DNA of 61,471 nt from an uncultured Chloroflexota bacterium (GTDB taxonomy: Bacteria > Chloroflexota > Anaerolineae > Anaerolineales > Villigracilaceae), in NCBI GenBank assembly GCA_903914955.1, contig CAIWRB010000159.1, positions 1-61,471 on the forward strand, in the 5' to 3' direction. Shown here piece after piece: positions 40,817-49,715 of the stretch. Each line of letters opens with the position of its first letter. The stretch's first letter is position 1. The translations under genes were made by a program, and so were the position numbers. The notes below the pieces were generated by a model that did not search any database, was not told the origin of the DNA, and was given only the letters and a program-made list of their open reading frames with translations.

Positions 40817-41763
40817 CAGTAGGTTTTATACCAGTCATATTCGGGTTCGGCCGTGTAGAAATCAGTGTAAGGTTTTGCAAGCGCATGACACAAAGATGTA
40901 AGCCGCGAGATGCGATGGCGCGCAGTGGTGCGAAGGAATTTAATTCGCTCATCGTTATTCATGGTCACTGCTTCCTTCCAAACCGCGCGACCCACAGCGA
41001 TGCCGCTCGCTCCAGCGTTGCACGCAACGATAACCTGCTGGAGAAAGACCTCATAATCCACAGCTGCGGATAACAGAATCCACGGGATGGGAGATGCGGT
41101 GGAAATTTCTTCGCACGCGTCTTTCCATAACTTTTGGTCTGATTCAGCCGCGTCGAGCGGGAACTCCGCTTTGAGAATATCCGCGCCCAACGGAGTCAGG
41201 CGTTTTGCGCTTTCAACTACGACATATTTTTTTTCTTCCGAGGAAAGTTTTTTATTGTCATCGAGTGAGTACGATAATGGCTCAAGCATAAGCACGAGAT
41301 CATGTTTGTCACATTCGTTCGCAATGCTTTTTGTAAATGATTCGATCTCAGATGCCGTTGGCGAATCAGGATGATAGTAGACCAGCAACTTGATCGCGGA
41401 TGCGCCCATGCGCTTGGCTTTTTCAACCGACCAGCCAGGGATGATCTGCGCCTGACGGGCGGTTGCGTCACCTGTGTAGCCAGTGGATTCAACTGCCACA
41501 ACCAAGCCAACATTATTTGGAATGCAACGCGCGGCAACGGCTTGCGCGGCTGAAACTTCAGGGTCAAGTAAAACAGCTGTCGCACGGGAGGCAAGCGTTG
41601 AGGTTACATCCAACTTGAAGCGTGAGAGTTCTTCATCGCTGATGAAAGCTGGATTCGCTTTGCGAAGATTTTGGCGATGATCCAATGCGAGGGCAGTAAA
41701 TGTTCCACGTTGTGATGAAATTTGTTGAAGTCCACGTAATTTCCCTAAAGAAATTTTTTGCAT
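40816..41763 (-). CDS. LacD-type tagatose-1,6-bisphosphate aldolase
   Basis: A 315-residue class I aldolase of the LacD family: GTFTALALDHRQNLRKANP, AVLLDPEVSAAQAVAAR, GLVVAVESTGYTGD, AIKLLVYYHPDSP, LEPLSYS and the probable Schiff-base Lys in ADILKAEFPLD, then GASGIAVGRAVW. It splits tagatose 1,6-bisphosphate to dihydroxyacetone phosphate and glyceraldehyde 3-phosphate. ATG at 41763 follows AAGGTGTAG; an extended frame upstream enters the GH4 gene. Related to sulfofructose-phosphate aldolases too, so the exact substrate is not certain. Confidence 0.85.
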   Translation of the reverse strand: MQKISLGKLRGLQQISSQRGTFTALALDHRQNLRKANPAFISDEELSRFKLDVTSTLASRATAVLLDPEVSAAQAVAARCIPNNVGLVVAVESTGYTGDATARQAQIIPGWSVEKAKRMGASAIKLLVYYHPDSPTASEIESFTKSIANECDKHDLVLMLEPLSYSLDDNKKLSSEEKKYVVVESAKRLTPLGADILKAEFPLDAAESDQKLWKDACEEISTASPIPWILLSAAVDYEVFLQQVIVACNAGASGIAVGRAVWKEAVTMNNDERIKFLRTTARHRISRLTSLCHALAKPYTDFYTAEPEYDWYKTY

Positions 41764-41770
41764 ATTTTTT

Positions 41771-43102
41771 CTACACCTTATGGATCTTAAATTGCGGCAG
41801 ATACTCTTTGTTCTGTTCAAATAGCTCATTGGTCATATCGCGAATCTCGGCGAGCGATAAAACTGCCGACGTAAGCGGGTCATGTGCGATGGCACGATAG
41901 ATCATGGTTGGGTCACCTGCGATGGATGCGGTGATCGCCATCTCTTCGATACCGCTGGAGAGCTGCGTAAGCAATGCACATTCCGCAGGCAGCGCGCCGA
42001 CATGCATGGGATGGAATCCAGCGCGGTCAACCAAAACGGGAACTTCAACACACGCGCCTTCTGGTAGGTTGGTGATAAGGTGTGTGTTGCGAACATTGCC
42101 ATTGAACTTGAACGGCTCGCCACCCTTGAGGGCGTTGATGATATAAGCGGCATATTCCTGCTCGCGTTGTAAATCTTCAGGCGAGAGAGGTTGGGCAAGC
42201 TTCTCTTTTACCTGGTCTTTCCATGTTGCCTCGTTATATTGATATTCCTTAAGGATATAAGCATACTCGCCGGGATTCCAACCTGTGCCGTCCTTGCAAT
42301 ATTTTTCAATGAGATCGGGGCGCTTGCGGAACCATGGATTGTATTCAGAGTTATGTCCGCTTGATTCGGTGACGAATTTTCCAAGCGCAAGATACATCTC
42401 ATTGCGGACTTGCTCATGGTTGTATATTTGCGGGTTTTCAGTGACAGCTTTGTGAATGAGCGGGTAAGCATCCTTGCCGTTCCATTTATATTCAAGATAC
42501 CATGCCTGATGATTAATGCCGGCGCACAAGTAATCAATTTCATTCAGCGGCGCGCCGATCCATGCGGCAAGCATTTCGGCAGTTCCTTGCACTGAATGGC
42601 ATAAACCAGTGACGGTAATAAACGATTGTCTCTGCAACGCGGCACACAACATTGCCATAGGATTTGTGTAATTGAGCAGAATCGCGTTCGGACAATATTT
42701 TTCCATGTCGCGCACGATGTCCATCATTGGGTTGATCGTTCGCAGGAAGCGGAAGATTCCCGAGGGTCCGCGCGTGTCGCCGACATTGATATCCACACCG
42801 TATTTCTTGGGGATTTCAATATCATGCCGCCATACTTCGGTTGAACCTGCCAGGATCGTGGTGAGGACAACATCCGCGCCTTTGAGCGCTTCGGCGCGGT
42901 CGAGAGATGCTTCAACCTTTGCGGGACGGTTGCCAGCCGCGATCAATTTTTCGACCCCCTTTTTTGCCCACTCGAGCCGCTCGGGATGGATATCCATCAA
43001 CGAGATGGTGGCATCTTCCAAAAGCGGAAAAGTGAGAATGTCGCGCACGAGTTCGTTTGTGAAGCCGAGGCTGCCTGCGCCGATGAAAGTTATCTTGGTC
43101 AT
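41771..43102 (-). CDS. GH4 alpha-galactosidase-like glycosidase
   Basis: A 443-residue glycoside hydrolase family 4 enzyme, which uses NAD+ and Mn2+. N-terminal Rossmann motif [48 protein letters not shown], metal-binding [13 protein letters not shown] (Cys) and [13 protein letters not shown] (His). The CHSVQG form is characteristic of the MelA-like alpha-galactosidase or galacturonidase branch. The protein has no signal peptide, so it cleaves imported alpha-galactosides inside the cell. ACTAGGAGACGAT precedes the ATG. Confidence 0.9.
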   Translation of the reverse strand: MTKITFIGAGSLGFTNELVRDILTFPLLEDATISLMDIHPERLEWAKKGVEKLIAAGNRPAKVEASLDRAEALKGADVVLTTILAGSTEVWRHDIEIPKKYGVDINVGDTRGPSGIFRFLRTINPMMDIVRDMEKYCPNAILLNYTNPMAMLCAALQRQSFITVTGLCHSVQGTAEMLAAWIGAPLNEIDYLCAGINHQAWYLEYKWNGKDAYPLIHKAVTENPQIYNHEQVRNEMYLALGKFVTESSGHNSEYNPWFRKRPDLIEKYCKDGTGWNPGEYAYILKEYQYNEATWKDQVKEKLAQPLSPEDLQREQEYAAYIINALKGGEPFKFNGNVRNTHLITNLPEGACVEVPVLVDRAGFHPMHVGALPAECALLTQLSSGIEEMAITASIAGDPTMIYRAIAHDPLTSAVLSLAEIRDMTNELFEQNKEYLPQFKIHKV

Positions 43103-43132
43103 ATCGTCTCCTAGTTTTTTTGAATAGCCGTG

Positions 43133-43675
43133 TTACCACGGCAAGCCGCACAGATCAATTTCACCTGTGAGCCAGGGTTGGTCTGTTAATTGAAGGATCA
43201 TCACGCATGCTGGCAATGGACGTTGCACATTGTCTTGCGTGAAATAAAGAATATCAGCCACTCTTTGCCAGCGGGAAAGTTGATAAAACGGCTGCGTCTC
43301 GACCGAGAATATCAGCAAGCCGAATGGAACCTGCAATTCATCCCGCATAAAAGATTCTGTCGCTCGAAGCAATGCTGTCCCATAACCTTTATGCCAATAC
43401 CCAGGGTGAGTCGCCATGCCACCTATACCCGCCGTCCAAAATTTTTGAGAACCGACGAGAATCTCACGTTTGGGAACTCCCAACTGCGTGACGAGTTCTC
43501 CGTTCAAATCGCCCAATACCATCCAATCGGGCGATGCCCATTGAATGCCGGCAAAGTCGGGGTCGTTATCAATATCATCATCTGCAAAAGCAAGTTTGTC
43601 CAGCTTGTGAATTTCGTGGTCGAGACCAGGTGTGATATCTGCTTTGGAGATGAAACGGAAGTGAAGATTTGTCAT
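43133..43675 (-). CDS. GNAT-family acetyltransferase
   Basis: A 180-residue GNAT protein. The acetyl-CoA pyrophosphate loop is in GIGGMATHPGYWHKGYGTALL, preceded by a beta strand (VTQLGVPKREILVG) and followed by GLLIFSVETQPFYQLSRWQRV. Substrate unknown. It lies within the galactoside operon between the transporter and the GH4 gene (7 and 30 bases away), so acetylation of a sugar or amino sugar is conceivable. The ribosome binding site is weak. Confidence 0.8.
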   Translation of the reverse strand: MTNLHFRFISKADITPGLDHEIHKLDKLAFADDDIDNDPDFAGIQWASPDWMVLGDLNGELVTQLGVPKREILVGSQKFWTAGIGGMATHPGYWHKGYGTALLRATESFMRDELQVPFGLLIFSVETQPFYQLSRWQRVADILYFTQDNVQRPLPACVMILQLTDQPWLTGEIDLCGLPW

Positions 43676-43682
43676 TATTGGT

Positions 43683-44531
43683 TTATCGTTTCACGCCGCT
43701 CAATGCGATCCCTTCGATAAATTGTTTCTGCGCGATGAAGAAAATGAACAGCAGCGGCAAAATGGACAGGAACGCGCCAGCCATCAGCACGGTGAATTTG
43801 CCACCCATTTGCAATTGCTGTTGGAAGAAAGCCAGCCCCACTGTAAGCGTGGTCTGGTGCATATCAGTTGGCAGGTAAATAAGCGGATGCAATAGATCAT
43901 TCCAGGCATCTTTGAAAACGAAGATCGTCAGCGCTGCCAATGCGGGCTTGGAAAGCGGAAGATAGATTTTCCAGAAAATACCGAAGAGCGAAGCGCCGTC
44001 GATGCGAGCCGCATCCACCAAGTCACGCGGAATCGTGAGGAAGTATTGCCGGAGCAGGAACGTGCCAAAAGCGCCGCCCCAAAATGCAGGGAGAATGAGC
44101 GGCCATTGAGTCCCGATCAGGTGAAGATATTTGAAGATGATAAAGTTTGGGATCAACGACACCTGTGATGGAATCATCATGGTTGCCAGCAAAAGGGAAA
44201 AGAGCAGGTTGCGTCCTTTGAAGTTCACAATGGCAAAGGCAAAAGCAGCCATGGCGCAGGTGATCAATTGACCGGCGGCGGTCAGAGTGGAAATTTTGAA
44301 ACTGTTAAATACGAGATATGGGAAGGAGTGATCGGGGAGATTTTTCCAAAGGTCGATATAATTTTGGATTGTGATCGGGTCGGGAATGATGCTGCGCGAA
44401 TATTGTTGGGCTGGAATGCGGAATGAAACCGAGAGCATCCAGAGGAAAGGGAAAAGCATGGTTATCGCGCCGAAGATCAGGATCGCATAAGAGAGAATAT
44501 CCAGAATGATTTTTTGTGTACTACTCGACAT
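43683..44531 (-). CDS. Carbohydrate ABC permease, MalG type
   Basis: A 282-residue inner-membrane permease of the CUT1 class with six helices. The N-terminal span (YAILIFGAITMLFPFLWMLS) is followed by a family segment (FSYLVFNSFKI-like FPYLVFNSFKISTL) and the EAA loop ELVDAARIDG-like DLVDAARIDGASLFGIFWKI, which contacts the ATPase. It pairs with the MalF-type permease encoded 9 bases upstream. No dedicated ATPase is in the operon, so a shared MsmK-type ATPase elsewhere must energise it. GGAGTCAGAT precedes the ATG. Confidence 0.92.
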   Translation of the reverse strand: MSSSTQKIILDILSYAILIFGAITMLFPFLWMLSVSFRIPAQQYSRSIIPDPITIQNYIDLWKNLPDHSFPYLVFNSFKISTLTAAGQLITCAMAAFAFAIVNFKGRNLLFSLLLATMMIPSQVSLIPNFIIFKYLHLIGTQWPLILPAFWGGAFGTFLLRQYFLTIPRDLVDAARIDGASLFGIFWKIYLPLSKPALAALTIFVFKDAWNDLLHPLIYLPTDMHQTTLTVGLAFFQQQLQMGGKFTVLMAGAFLSILPLLFIFFIAQKQFIEGIALSGVKR

Positions 44532-44540
44532 ATCTGACTC

Positions 44541-45428
44541 CTATTCGTAGACCACGTAATTGCGTTCCCACCAAAACATGATTCCCATAAAGACGGCGAC
44601 CAGCAGCGCAAGTTGAATGGCTTGCGCACTCGCGGTACCCATACGAAAAAAATTAAATGCGTTTCGGTAAATGGAATAGACCGCCACTGGCACAGTGCTG
44701 TCGCCTTGTCCGCGCCGTGTAAGCATATAGATATAATCATAAGCTTGGAAGGCATTGATCGCTGAGATCAGGGTTTGAAAAAATATGCTTGGCGTGATGA
44801 GCGGCAGGGTGATCTTGAAAAACTGCTGGGCATCGTTTGCGCCATCCATTGAAGCGGCCTCATAATAGTCGCGTGGAATGGCGGTCAGCCCTGCCAGAAA
44901 GATGATCATGCCTTCGCCGATTGCGCCCCAAATGTTGACGATCACAACGGACATCATGGCGTTATTGCTGCACAACCAGCAGACCGGCGACATACCGAAC
45001 GATTCTAGAAAATAATTCAGGATGCCCGTATCCTTGCCATAGATCATGTTCCAGACCAGCGCCGTGGCAACCGCAGAGGTGACTGTTGGCAGAAAATAAA
45101 TGGTGCGGAAAATTCCCAGTCCGCCAATTTTACGGTTCAACAAAACAGCCACAAACAGCGAAAGGATCACCACACCCGGCACATATAAAACCGCAAAGGT
45201 GATCGTATTACTGAATGCCTTGATATAAGTTTCATTCTGGAATAGGGCAGCATAATTTGAAAAGCCCGCCCATTGCGGAGGGCGGATCAGATCCCACTCA
45301 TAGAAACTCAACACCAAAGTCGCCAGCAGTGAACCGATCGTTCCAAAGGCAAGACCGATCAAGGTGGGAGTTAACATCACCCACAACCATAGCTTTTCAC
45401 GTCCGAGCGGTTTGAGACCGTATTGCAT
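44541..45428 (-). CDS. Carbohydrate ABC permease, MalF/UgpA type
   Basis: A 295-residue CUT1 permease with six helices: LWLWVMLTPTLIGLAFGTIG, FSNTITFAVLYVPGVVIL, AVATALVWNMIY, and the EAA loop DYYEAASMDGANDAQQFFKI. ATG at 45428 has TAGGAGAGTGT before it; a frame reaching 45491 starts in the spacer and has no signal. It forms the channel together with the MalG-type protein; the solute-binding gene lies 65 bases upstream. Confidence 0.92.
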   Translation of the reverse strand: MQYGLKPLGREKLWLWVMLTPTLIGLAFGTIGSLLATLVLSFYEWDLIRPPQWAGFSNYAALFQNETYIKAFSNTITFAVLYVPGVVILSLFVAVLLNRKIGGLGIFRTIYFLPTVTSAVATALVWNMIYGKDTGILNYFLESFGMSPVCWLCSNNAMMSVVIVNIWGAIGEGMIIFLAGLTAIPRDYYEAASMDGANDAQQFFKITLPLITPSIFFQTLISAINAFQAYDYIYMLTRRGQGDSTVPVAVYSIYRNAFNFFRMGTASAQAIQLALLVAVFMGIMFWWERNYVVYE

Positions 45429-45493
45429 ACACTCTCCTACCATCATCCCCAGCCATTCCCCCAATGGGAACGGAGCTGGGGATGATGGCATTT

Positions 45494-46762
45494 CTATTTA
45501 TTCTTCGTCAACACTTCATCTGCACTGGCAATCACTTCATCCAAAGTCGCGTTGAGTTCAGCCTCGCCATCCCAAATGGGAGTCAATCCATCACCGACAA
45601 CACCCGCCCATTCTTCGTATCCTTTGAATACCGGTTTCATGTGAGCGAATGCCAATGAGTCAAGAAAAACCTTTTGGTCGAGATCTCCAGGTTGTTTGAG
45701 ATACGAATCACTCTCCGCTACGGATTTCAAAACAGGGATCGCGAATCCCAATTCAGCCAGCCGTTTTTGGCCTGTTATGCTCAAAGCAAACTTGATGAAT
45801 TCAAATGCCGCATCTGGATTCTTGGAATCTTTCGACACTACAAATCCAGCGCTATTAACACTGGTAGCGCGTCCTGCCGGACCGGTGGGCATTGGAGCCA
45901 CACCAAATTTTATCCCCGACTGAACATATCCCGGCACTGCCCAATGCCCGATCGTTGTCATCGCCGCATTGCCAGATTGGAACAAATCGCCGCCATACTC
46001 GCCAGCAGTAGATGGCTTGGGCATGACGCCTTCCTTGTAAAGGCTGTCAATGTATGACCATGCATCACGCGCGCCGCCTTCGCCGATCAAAGTTTTGGTA
46101 TGGTCATTATTGATAATATCGCCGCCATTAGCCCAAATGGCTTCGCTCCAGAACAACTCCATGTCCCATGTGTCAGTCCAGAGTCCGTACTGTTCTATTT
46201 TACCGTCACCGTTGGTGTCTTGCGTCAATGTTTTTGCCGCGGTTAGCAGGTCAGCATAAGTCCAATTTTCGGATGGATAAGCAACACCAGCCTTATCGAA
46301 CATACCCTTGTTATAAAACAATACAATGGTTTGGAAATCGCGCGGCAAACCATAATAATCATTCCCAACTTTGTATGCGCTTAGCGTCTGCGGATAAATG
46401 CCATCCAGGAAACCGGGAGTGGCATCAATGTAAGGTTGAAGATCCAGCAACGCCCCACGACTCTGCCAGTCGAGATAAAGAGGCGCATCCATCGCGAACA
46501 CATCCGGAGGCGTGCCGCCCGCGATCAGCGTATTCAACTTTGTCCAATACGAATCCCAATCGGACACTTCCACTTTTACAGTGATGTTTGGGTTAGCGAT
46601 ATGAAAGTCATCCACCACCGCCTGCCAGACGGTTTGCTCTTCGGGCGCGCCCCACATCATGAAGGTGATCTCAGACTTCGCCTGCGTTGTGGCAGGTTTC
46701 GTCCCACCACAAGCCGCCAACAACATGCTGGCAATCACAAGAACGAACAGATTTTTTTTCAT
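45494..46762 (-). CDS. Family 1 sugar-binding lipoprotein
   Basis: A 422-residue extracellular solute-binding protein with lipobox LLAACGGT. Typical features: EITFMMWGAPEEQTVWQAVV, NPNITVKVEVSDWDSYWTKL, APLYLDWQSRGALLDLQPYI, YGLPRDFQTIVLFYNKGMFD, and the sugar-contact region GNAAMTTIGHWAVPGYV. It delivers an oligosaccharide, probably an alpha-galactoside, to the two permeases. AAAAGGAGAAGAAGC precedes the ATG. Confidence 0.92.
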   Translation of the reverse strand: MKKNLFVLVIASMLLAACGGTKPATTQAKSEITFMMWGAPEEQTVWQAVVDDFHIANPNITVKVEVSDWDSYWTKLNTLIAGGTPPDVFAMDAPLYLDWQSRGALLDLQPYIDATPGFLDGIYPQTLSAYKVGNDYYGLPRDFQTIVLFYNKGMFDKAGVAYPSENWTYADLLTAAKTLTQDTNGDGKIEQYGLWTDTWDMELFWSEAIWANGGDIINNDHTKTLIGEGGARDAWSYIDSLYKEGVMPKPSTAGEYGGDLFQSGNAAMTTIGHWAVPGYVQSGIKFGVAPMPTGPAGRATSVNSAGFVVSKDSKNPDAAFEFIKFALSITGQKRLAELGFAIPVLKSVAESDSYLKQPGDLDQKVFLDSLAFAHMKPVFKGYEEWAGVVGDGLTPIWDGEAELNATLDEVIASADEVLTKNK

Positions 46763-46780
46763 GCTTCTTCTCCTTTTGAA

Positions 46781-47791
46781 TTAAATATTCAACTTCACAA
46801 CGGCTGTTAAGTTAGTTGGGCTATCAGGATTCAATCCCTTCGCAAGCGACCGATAATATGCCATCAATTGCAAAACAGGCAGATATAAAACTGCGCGGAC
46901 CTGTTCGGGGATTTGAGATCCGAAGATCACATCCGCATCAGACTCACCCAGGCTTGCCACTTTCCCCCCAAGCATTTTCATCTCTGACAGCACCTTTGCC
47001 TCGTGGATTCGATTCACATCCGAAAGCATTCCTACCACAACAGCATTTTGGTTGACCATACTCATGGGTCCGTGACGGAATTCTAAAAAGTGGAATGGCT
47101 CACTGTGAGTGAGAGTCATCTCTTTCATTTTGAGATTCACTTCGCAGGCAAGTCCATATCGAATTCCCGAACCAAGAAAATAAAACCGGTCAAATTCTAA
47201 ATTTTCTCCAATTTCTTTTGTGTAAGATTCGTATTTTTCCATCAACCGATTGCCAGTTTCCTGCAGTTTTTCCATTGAATCTAACAAATCATTGCGGCCC
47301 GCCATGCGCGCACAAAAAGCGGACATGGCGACAAACATCGAAGCGAACGAGCGAGTCTGCGCCACAGACTCTTCCTGTCCTTTTGGGATCACGATATTCA
47401 CATCCGCAGAACGCGAAAGGGCTTCTTCATAATTGCTGATGACCATTACATCCCCGCGTTTTTCAGATCTATATTTTTCAACCGCTTTCACGGTCTCAGT
47501 TGTCGTGCCAGAACGACTGATGGCGACCAACAGATTTTTTGATTGAGTCAAAACAATTAGCGAATTAAGCAATAATTCCCCGCCAGGAATTGCACGCGCA
47601 ATCCGCCCAGTCAATTCCTGATAGAGCGCGGCAGCGGCTAGTGAAAGGTAATACGTCGAACCACATCCCGTAAATATCACCTGCTCATAATTTTCGCCGT
47701 TAGGCAACAATGCGGCGCGAGTCACGTCAATCGCCTGCGCCCATGCCTCGGTCTGGGATTTTATTTCTGTATAAGTATGATCAGTGTTCAT
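46781..47791 (-). CDS. SIS-domain sugar isomerase (AgaS/GlmS-C type)
   Basis: A 336-residue protein with two SIS domains: FTGCGSTYYLSLAAAAL and VAISRSGTTTETVKAVEKY in the first, FYFLGSGIRYGLACEVNLKM, FEFRHGPMSMV-like HFLEFRHGPMSMVNQNAVVV in the second. AgaS-type enzymes convert galactosamine 6-phosphate to tagatose 6-phosphate with loss of ammonia; with the kinase and aldolases of this operon that would complete a tagatose route. Isomerisation of galactose-type phosphates is an alternative. AAGAGGACAATA precedes the ATG. Confidence 0.85.
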   Translation of the reverse strand: MNTDHTYTEIKSQTEAWAQAIDVTRAALLPNGENYEQVIFTGCGSTYYLSLAAAALYQELTGRIARAIPGGELLLNSLIVLTQSKNLLVAISRSGTTTETVKAVEKYRSEKRGDVMVISNYEEALSRSADVNIVIPKGQEESVAQTRSFASMFVAMSAFCARMAGRNDLLDSMEKLQETGNRLMEKYESYTKEIGENLEFDRFYFLGSGIRYGLACEVNLKMKEMTLTHSEPFHFLEFRHGPMSMVNQNAVVVGMLSDVNRIHEAKVLSEMKMLGGKVASLGESDADVIFGSQIPEQVRAVLYLPVLQLMAYYRSLAKGLNPDSPTNLTAVVKLNI

Positions 47792-47801
47792 TATTGTCCT
47801 C

Positions 47802-48866
47802 TTATTTTTTTAGACCGACATCCAGTGGCTGCGGACCTAGATTCAAAACGCGTTCCGCATTTCCACAATATACCTTCTTCAATACATCGTCGGGTAGATA
47901 CAAGCCATGCACATACCAGCGTCCCTGACCAGGGACCTCGGAATTGTTATAATTGAAATATTCATCATCCGTTTCAAGGAAGCGATAATTTAAACGATAT
48001 GCTTCCAGTTCCGGGCCCATATCTGAACCGAACAAAATACGATCCTGATATTGAATAAAAAATTTCCGCGCCGTGTAGGGTTGTCTTCCAATCTCACCCA
48101 GCCTTGCGCTGATATCAATATAGTAATTTGGGCATGTATTAAGCATCTTTCCCACCCAGCCAAGGTTTTCACCATAACACCCAACATGTGCACCAATAAA
48201 TGTTGTATTTGAATGTCGTTTCACGAGGTTGAAAAATCCATTCATAATTTCCATAAATGGCGGGAACGGCGGACTCGTAAACGCCCAATCAGGGTGTTTG
48301 CCAATTTCCTCCCAACGTTCATTTGTTTCATCAATTGGGTCAAAAAAAGCAACCGGGTCTGCGACATGAACCATCACCGGCAGGTTCAGTTCGCCCGCCA
48401 TATCCCAGATCGGCGAAAGGCGCGCATCATCCACTTTGACTAATTGTCCTTTGTGATCTTTGACATGCAATCCAAATGGTTTCCATATCTTAAGTCCTTG
48501 CGCGCCCGCATCCTTCTGGACTTTGAGCCTGCCCACCGCCCAATCAGCAAATCCATCGCCCAAGCTTTCCCACTTCGACCATTCCACGCCGCCAAAGATT
48601 TGAAAACGGTCAGGCGCTTTTGCCTTGAAATAATCAAGATGACGATAAAGAATATCTTCGCCCCAACCGCCGTCGAGGTCAACGTAATGTGTCACACCCG
48701 CCTCATCTAACAGGTCAAGTAATTGATTCAAAGGCTTCGTGTCCCAGCCGCCGCCGAATGGCTCGCCGAGATGATTATGCGCGTCTATGACCGGGAATTT
48801 TGGCTTGTTTACCAAAGTTGTCTTGGTCACCAGCTTGGATTGCGGGCGAAAGTTTTCGAGAAACAT
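47802..48866 (-). CDS. Amidohydrolase-2 family TIM-barrel protein
   Basis: A 354-residue metal-dependent hydrolase-like protein: PVIDAHNHLGEPFGGGWD (first metal His pair), QGLKIWKPFGLHVKD (Lys), LPVMVHVADPVAFFDP (His), TTFIGAHVGCYGENLGWV (His), and RILFGSDMGPE (Asp). The family includes lactonases, decarboxylases and amidases. It is not of the NagA deacetylase type, so the reaction in this operon is unknown; a sugar lactone or a glycoside derivative are possibilities. GTAAGGAGAAAT precedes the ATG; 8 bases after the regulator gene. Confidence 0.85.
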   Translation of the reverse strand: MFLENFRPQSKLVTKTTLVNKPKFPVIDAHNHLGEPFGGGWDTKPLNQLLDLLDEAGVTHYVDLDGGWGEDILYRHLDYFKAKAPDRFQIFGGVEWSKWESLGDGFADWAVGRLKVQKDAGAQGLKIWKPFGLHVKDHKGQLVKVDDARLSPIWDMAGELNLPVMVHVADPVAFFDPIDETNERWEEIGKHPDWAFTSPPFPPFMEIMNGFFNLVKRHSNTTFIGAHVGCYGENLGWVGKMLNTCPNYYIDISARLGEIGRQPYTARKFFIQYQDRILFGSDMGPELEAYRLNYRFLETDDEYFNYNNSEVPGQGRWYVHGLYLPDDVLKKVYCGNAERVLNLGPQPLDVGLKK

Positions 48867-48874
48867 ATTTCTCC

Positions 48875-49651
48875 TTACGCAATAATGACTTTGATGTTCT
48901 GCTTCTTCAAAGATGCAATGAATTTCTTTTCGGTTTTTGCATCTGTCACAAATGTATGCATGCTTTTTAGTGGAGCCAGCAGGGCAGTGGATATTCTATT
49001 CACCTTTGAGTGGTCAGCCACAATGATCACTTCCCGCCCGATCTTCAGAATAGCGCGATCCGTTAAAGTTTCCTGCAGATAATCGTTGGTCAGCCCATGT
49101 TCAAGGCTGAGACCGCGCGTCCCCATAACAACTTTATCCGCGCGGATCTCGGTCAAGGCTTGCTCTGTGATGTGACCGATGAAGGACATTTCGCTCTCGC
49201 GCAGCATCCCGCCCAAAGAAATGACCGTGATCCCTGTTGCTCCCGCCAGAGCATTGAGCACGGGCAATGAGTTAGTGATTACAGTCAGGTTTTTGCGGTT
49301 ACGCCGCAGGTTGCGCGCGACTTCGAGCACGGTCGTGCCTGATCCGAGGAATACAGTCTCTTTATCATTGACCAGATCCGCGGCAGCAAGACCGATACGA
49401 TTTTTTTCATCCGATTGTTCGTTTTCGCGTTCAAGGATCGGCAATTCAGGCGGAGCCTGTTCGATTGCGATAACGCCGCCATGCACACGCTGGGCTTTGC
49501 CTTGTGATGCCAGCGACTCAACATCACGCCGCGCCGTGGCCACGCTAATCGAAAATTGCCCCACGATTTCAGAGATGCTTAGTCGTCCTTGTTTTGCCAA
49601 CAGGGCAAGGATCTGTTTTTGTCTTTCGGGGGTTGGGGTAAATTCGCTCAT
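48875..49651 (-). CDS. DeoR/GlpR-family transcriptional repressor
   Basis: A 258-residue regulator: N-terminal DeoR helix-turn-helix (RQKQILALLAKQGRLSISEI, FSISVATARRDVESLASQGK, AQRVHGGVI) and C-terminal sugar-phosphate sensor (DKETVFLGSGTTVLEVARNL, LTVITNSLPVLNAL, DKVVMGTRGLSLEHGLTND, EVIIVADHSKV). An in-frame ATG at 49672 lies almost at the predicted transcription start, so ATG 49651 is preferred, although AAGAG is only a fair ribosome site. First gene of the 11-gene operon; its own promoter holds repeats that it likely binds. Confidence 0.9.
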   Translation of the reverse strand: MSEFTPTPERQKQILALLAKQGRLSISEIVGQFSISVATARRDVESLASQGKAQRVHGGVIAIEQAPPELPILERENEQSDEKNRIGLAAADLVNDKETVFLGSGTTVLEVARNLRRNRKNLTVITNSLPVLNALAGATGITVISLGGMLRESEMSFIGHITEQALTEIRADKVVMGTRGLSLEHGLTNDYLQETLTDRAILKIGREVIIVADHSKVNRISTALLAPLKSMHTFVTDAKTEKKFIASLKKQNIKVIIA

Positions 49652-49670
49652 AATCGCTCTTAATACGCTC
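49645..49670. promoter_or_regulatory. Phased CGCTC repeats, candidate DeoR operator
   Basis: CGCTCATAAT, CGCTCTTAATA and CGCTCATAAG begin at 49645, 49655 and 49666, 10 and 11 bases apart, i.e. one DNA turn. A fourth copy in opposite orientation (GAGCG, 49706-49710) lies upstream of the -35 box. Helically phased direct repeats are typical DeoR-family binding sites. Confidence 0.65.
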
Positions 49671-49677
49671 ATAAGAA

Positions 49678-49705
49678 ATCATAGCATCTTTTCTGTAAAT
49701 TTCAA
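49678..49705 (-). promoter_or_regulatory. Promoter of the DeoR/galactoside operon
   Basis: Minus strand TTGAAA (49705-49700), 16-base spacer, TATGAT (49683-49678). The start would fall near 49671, giving a leader of about 20 bases to the ATG at 49651. Candidate repressor sites flank it on both sides. Confidence 0.7.
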
Positions 49706-49715
49706 GAGCGAATTT

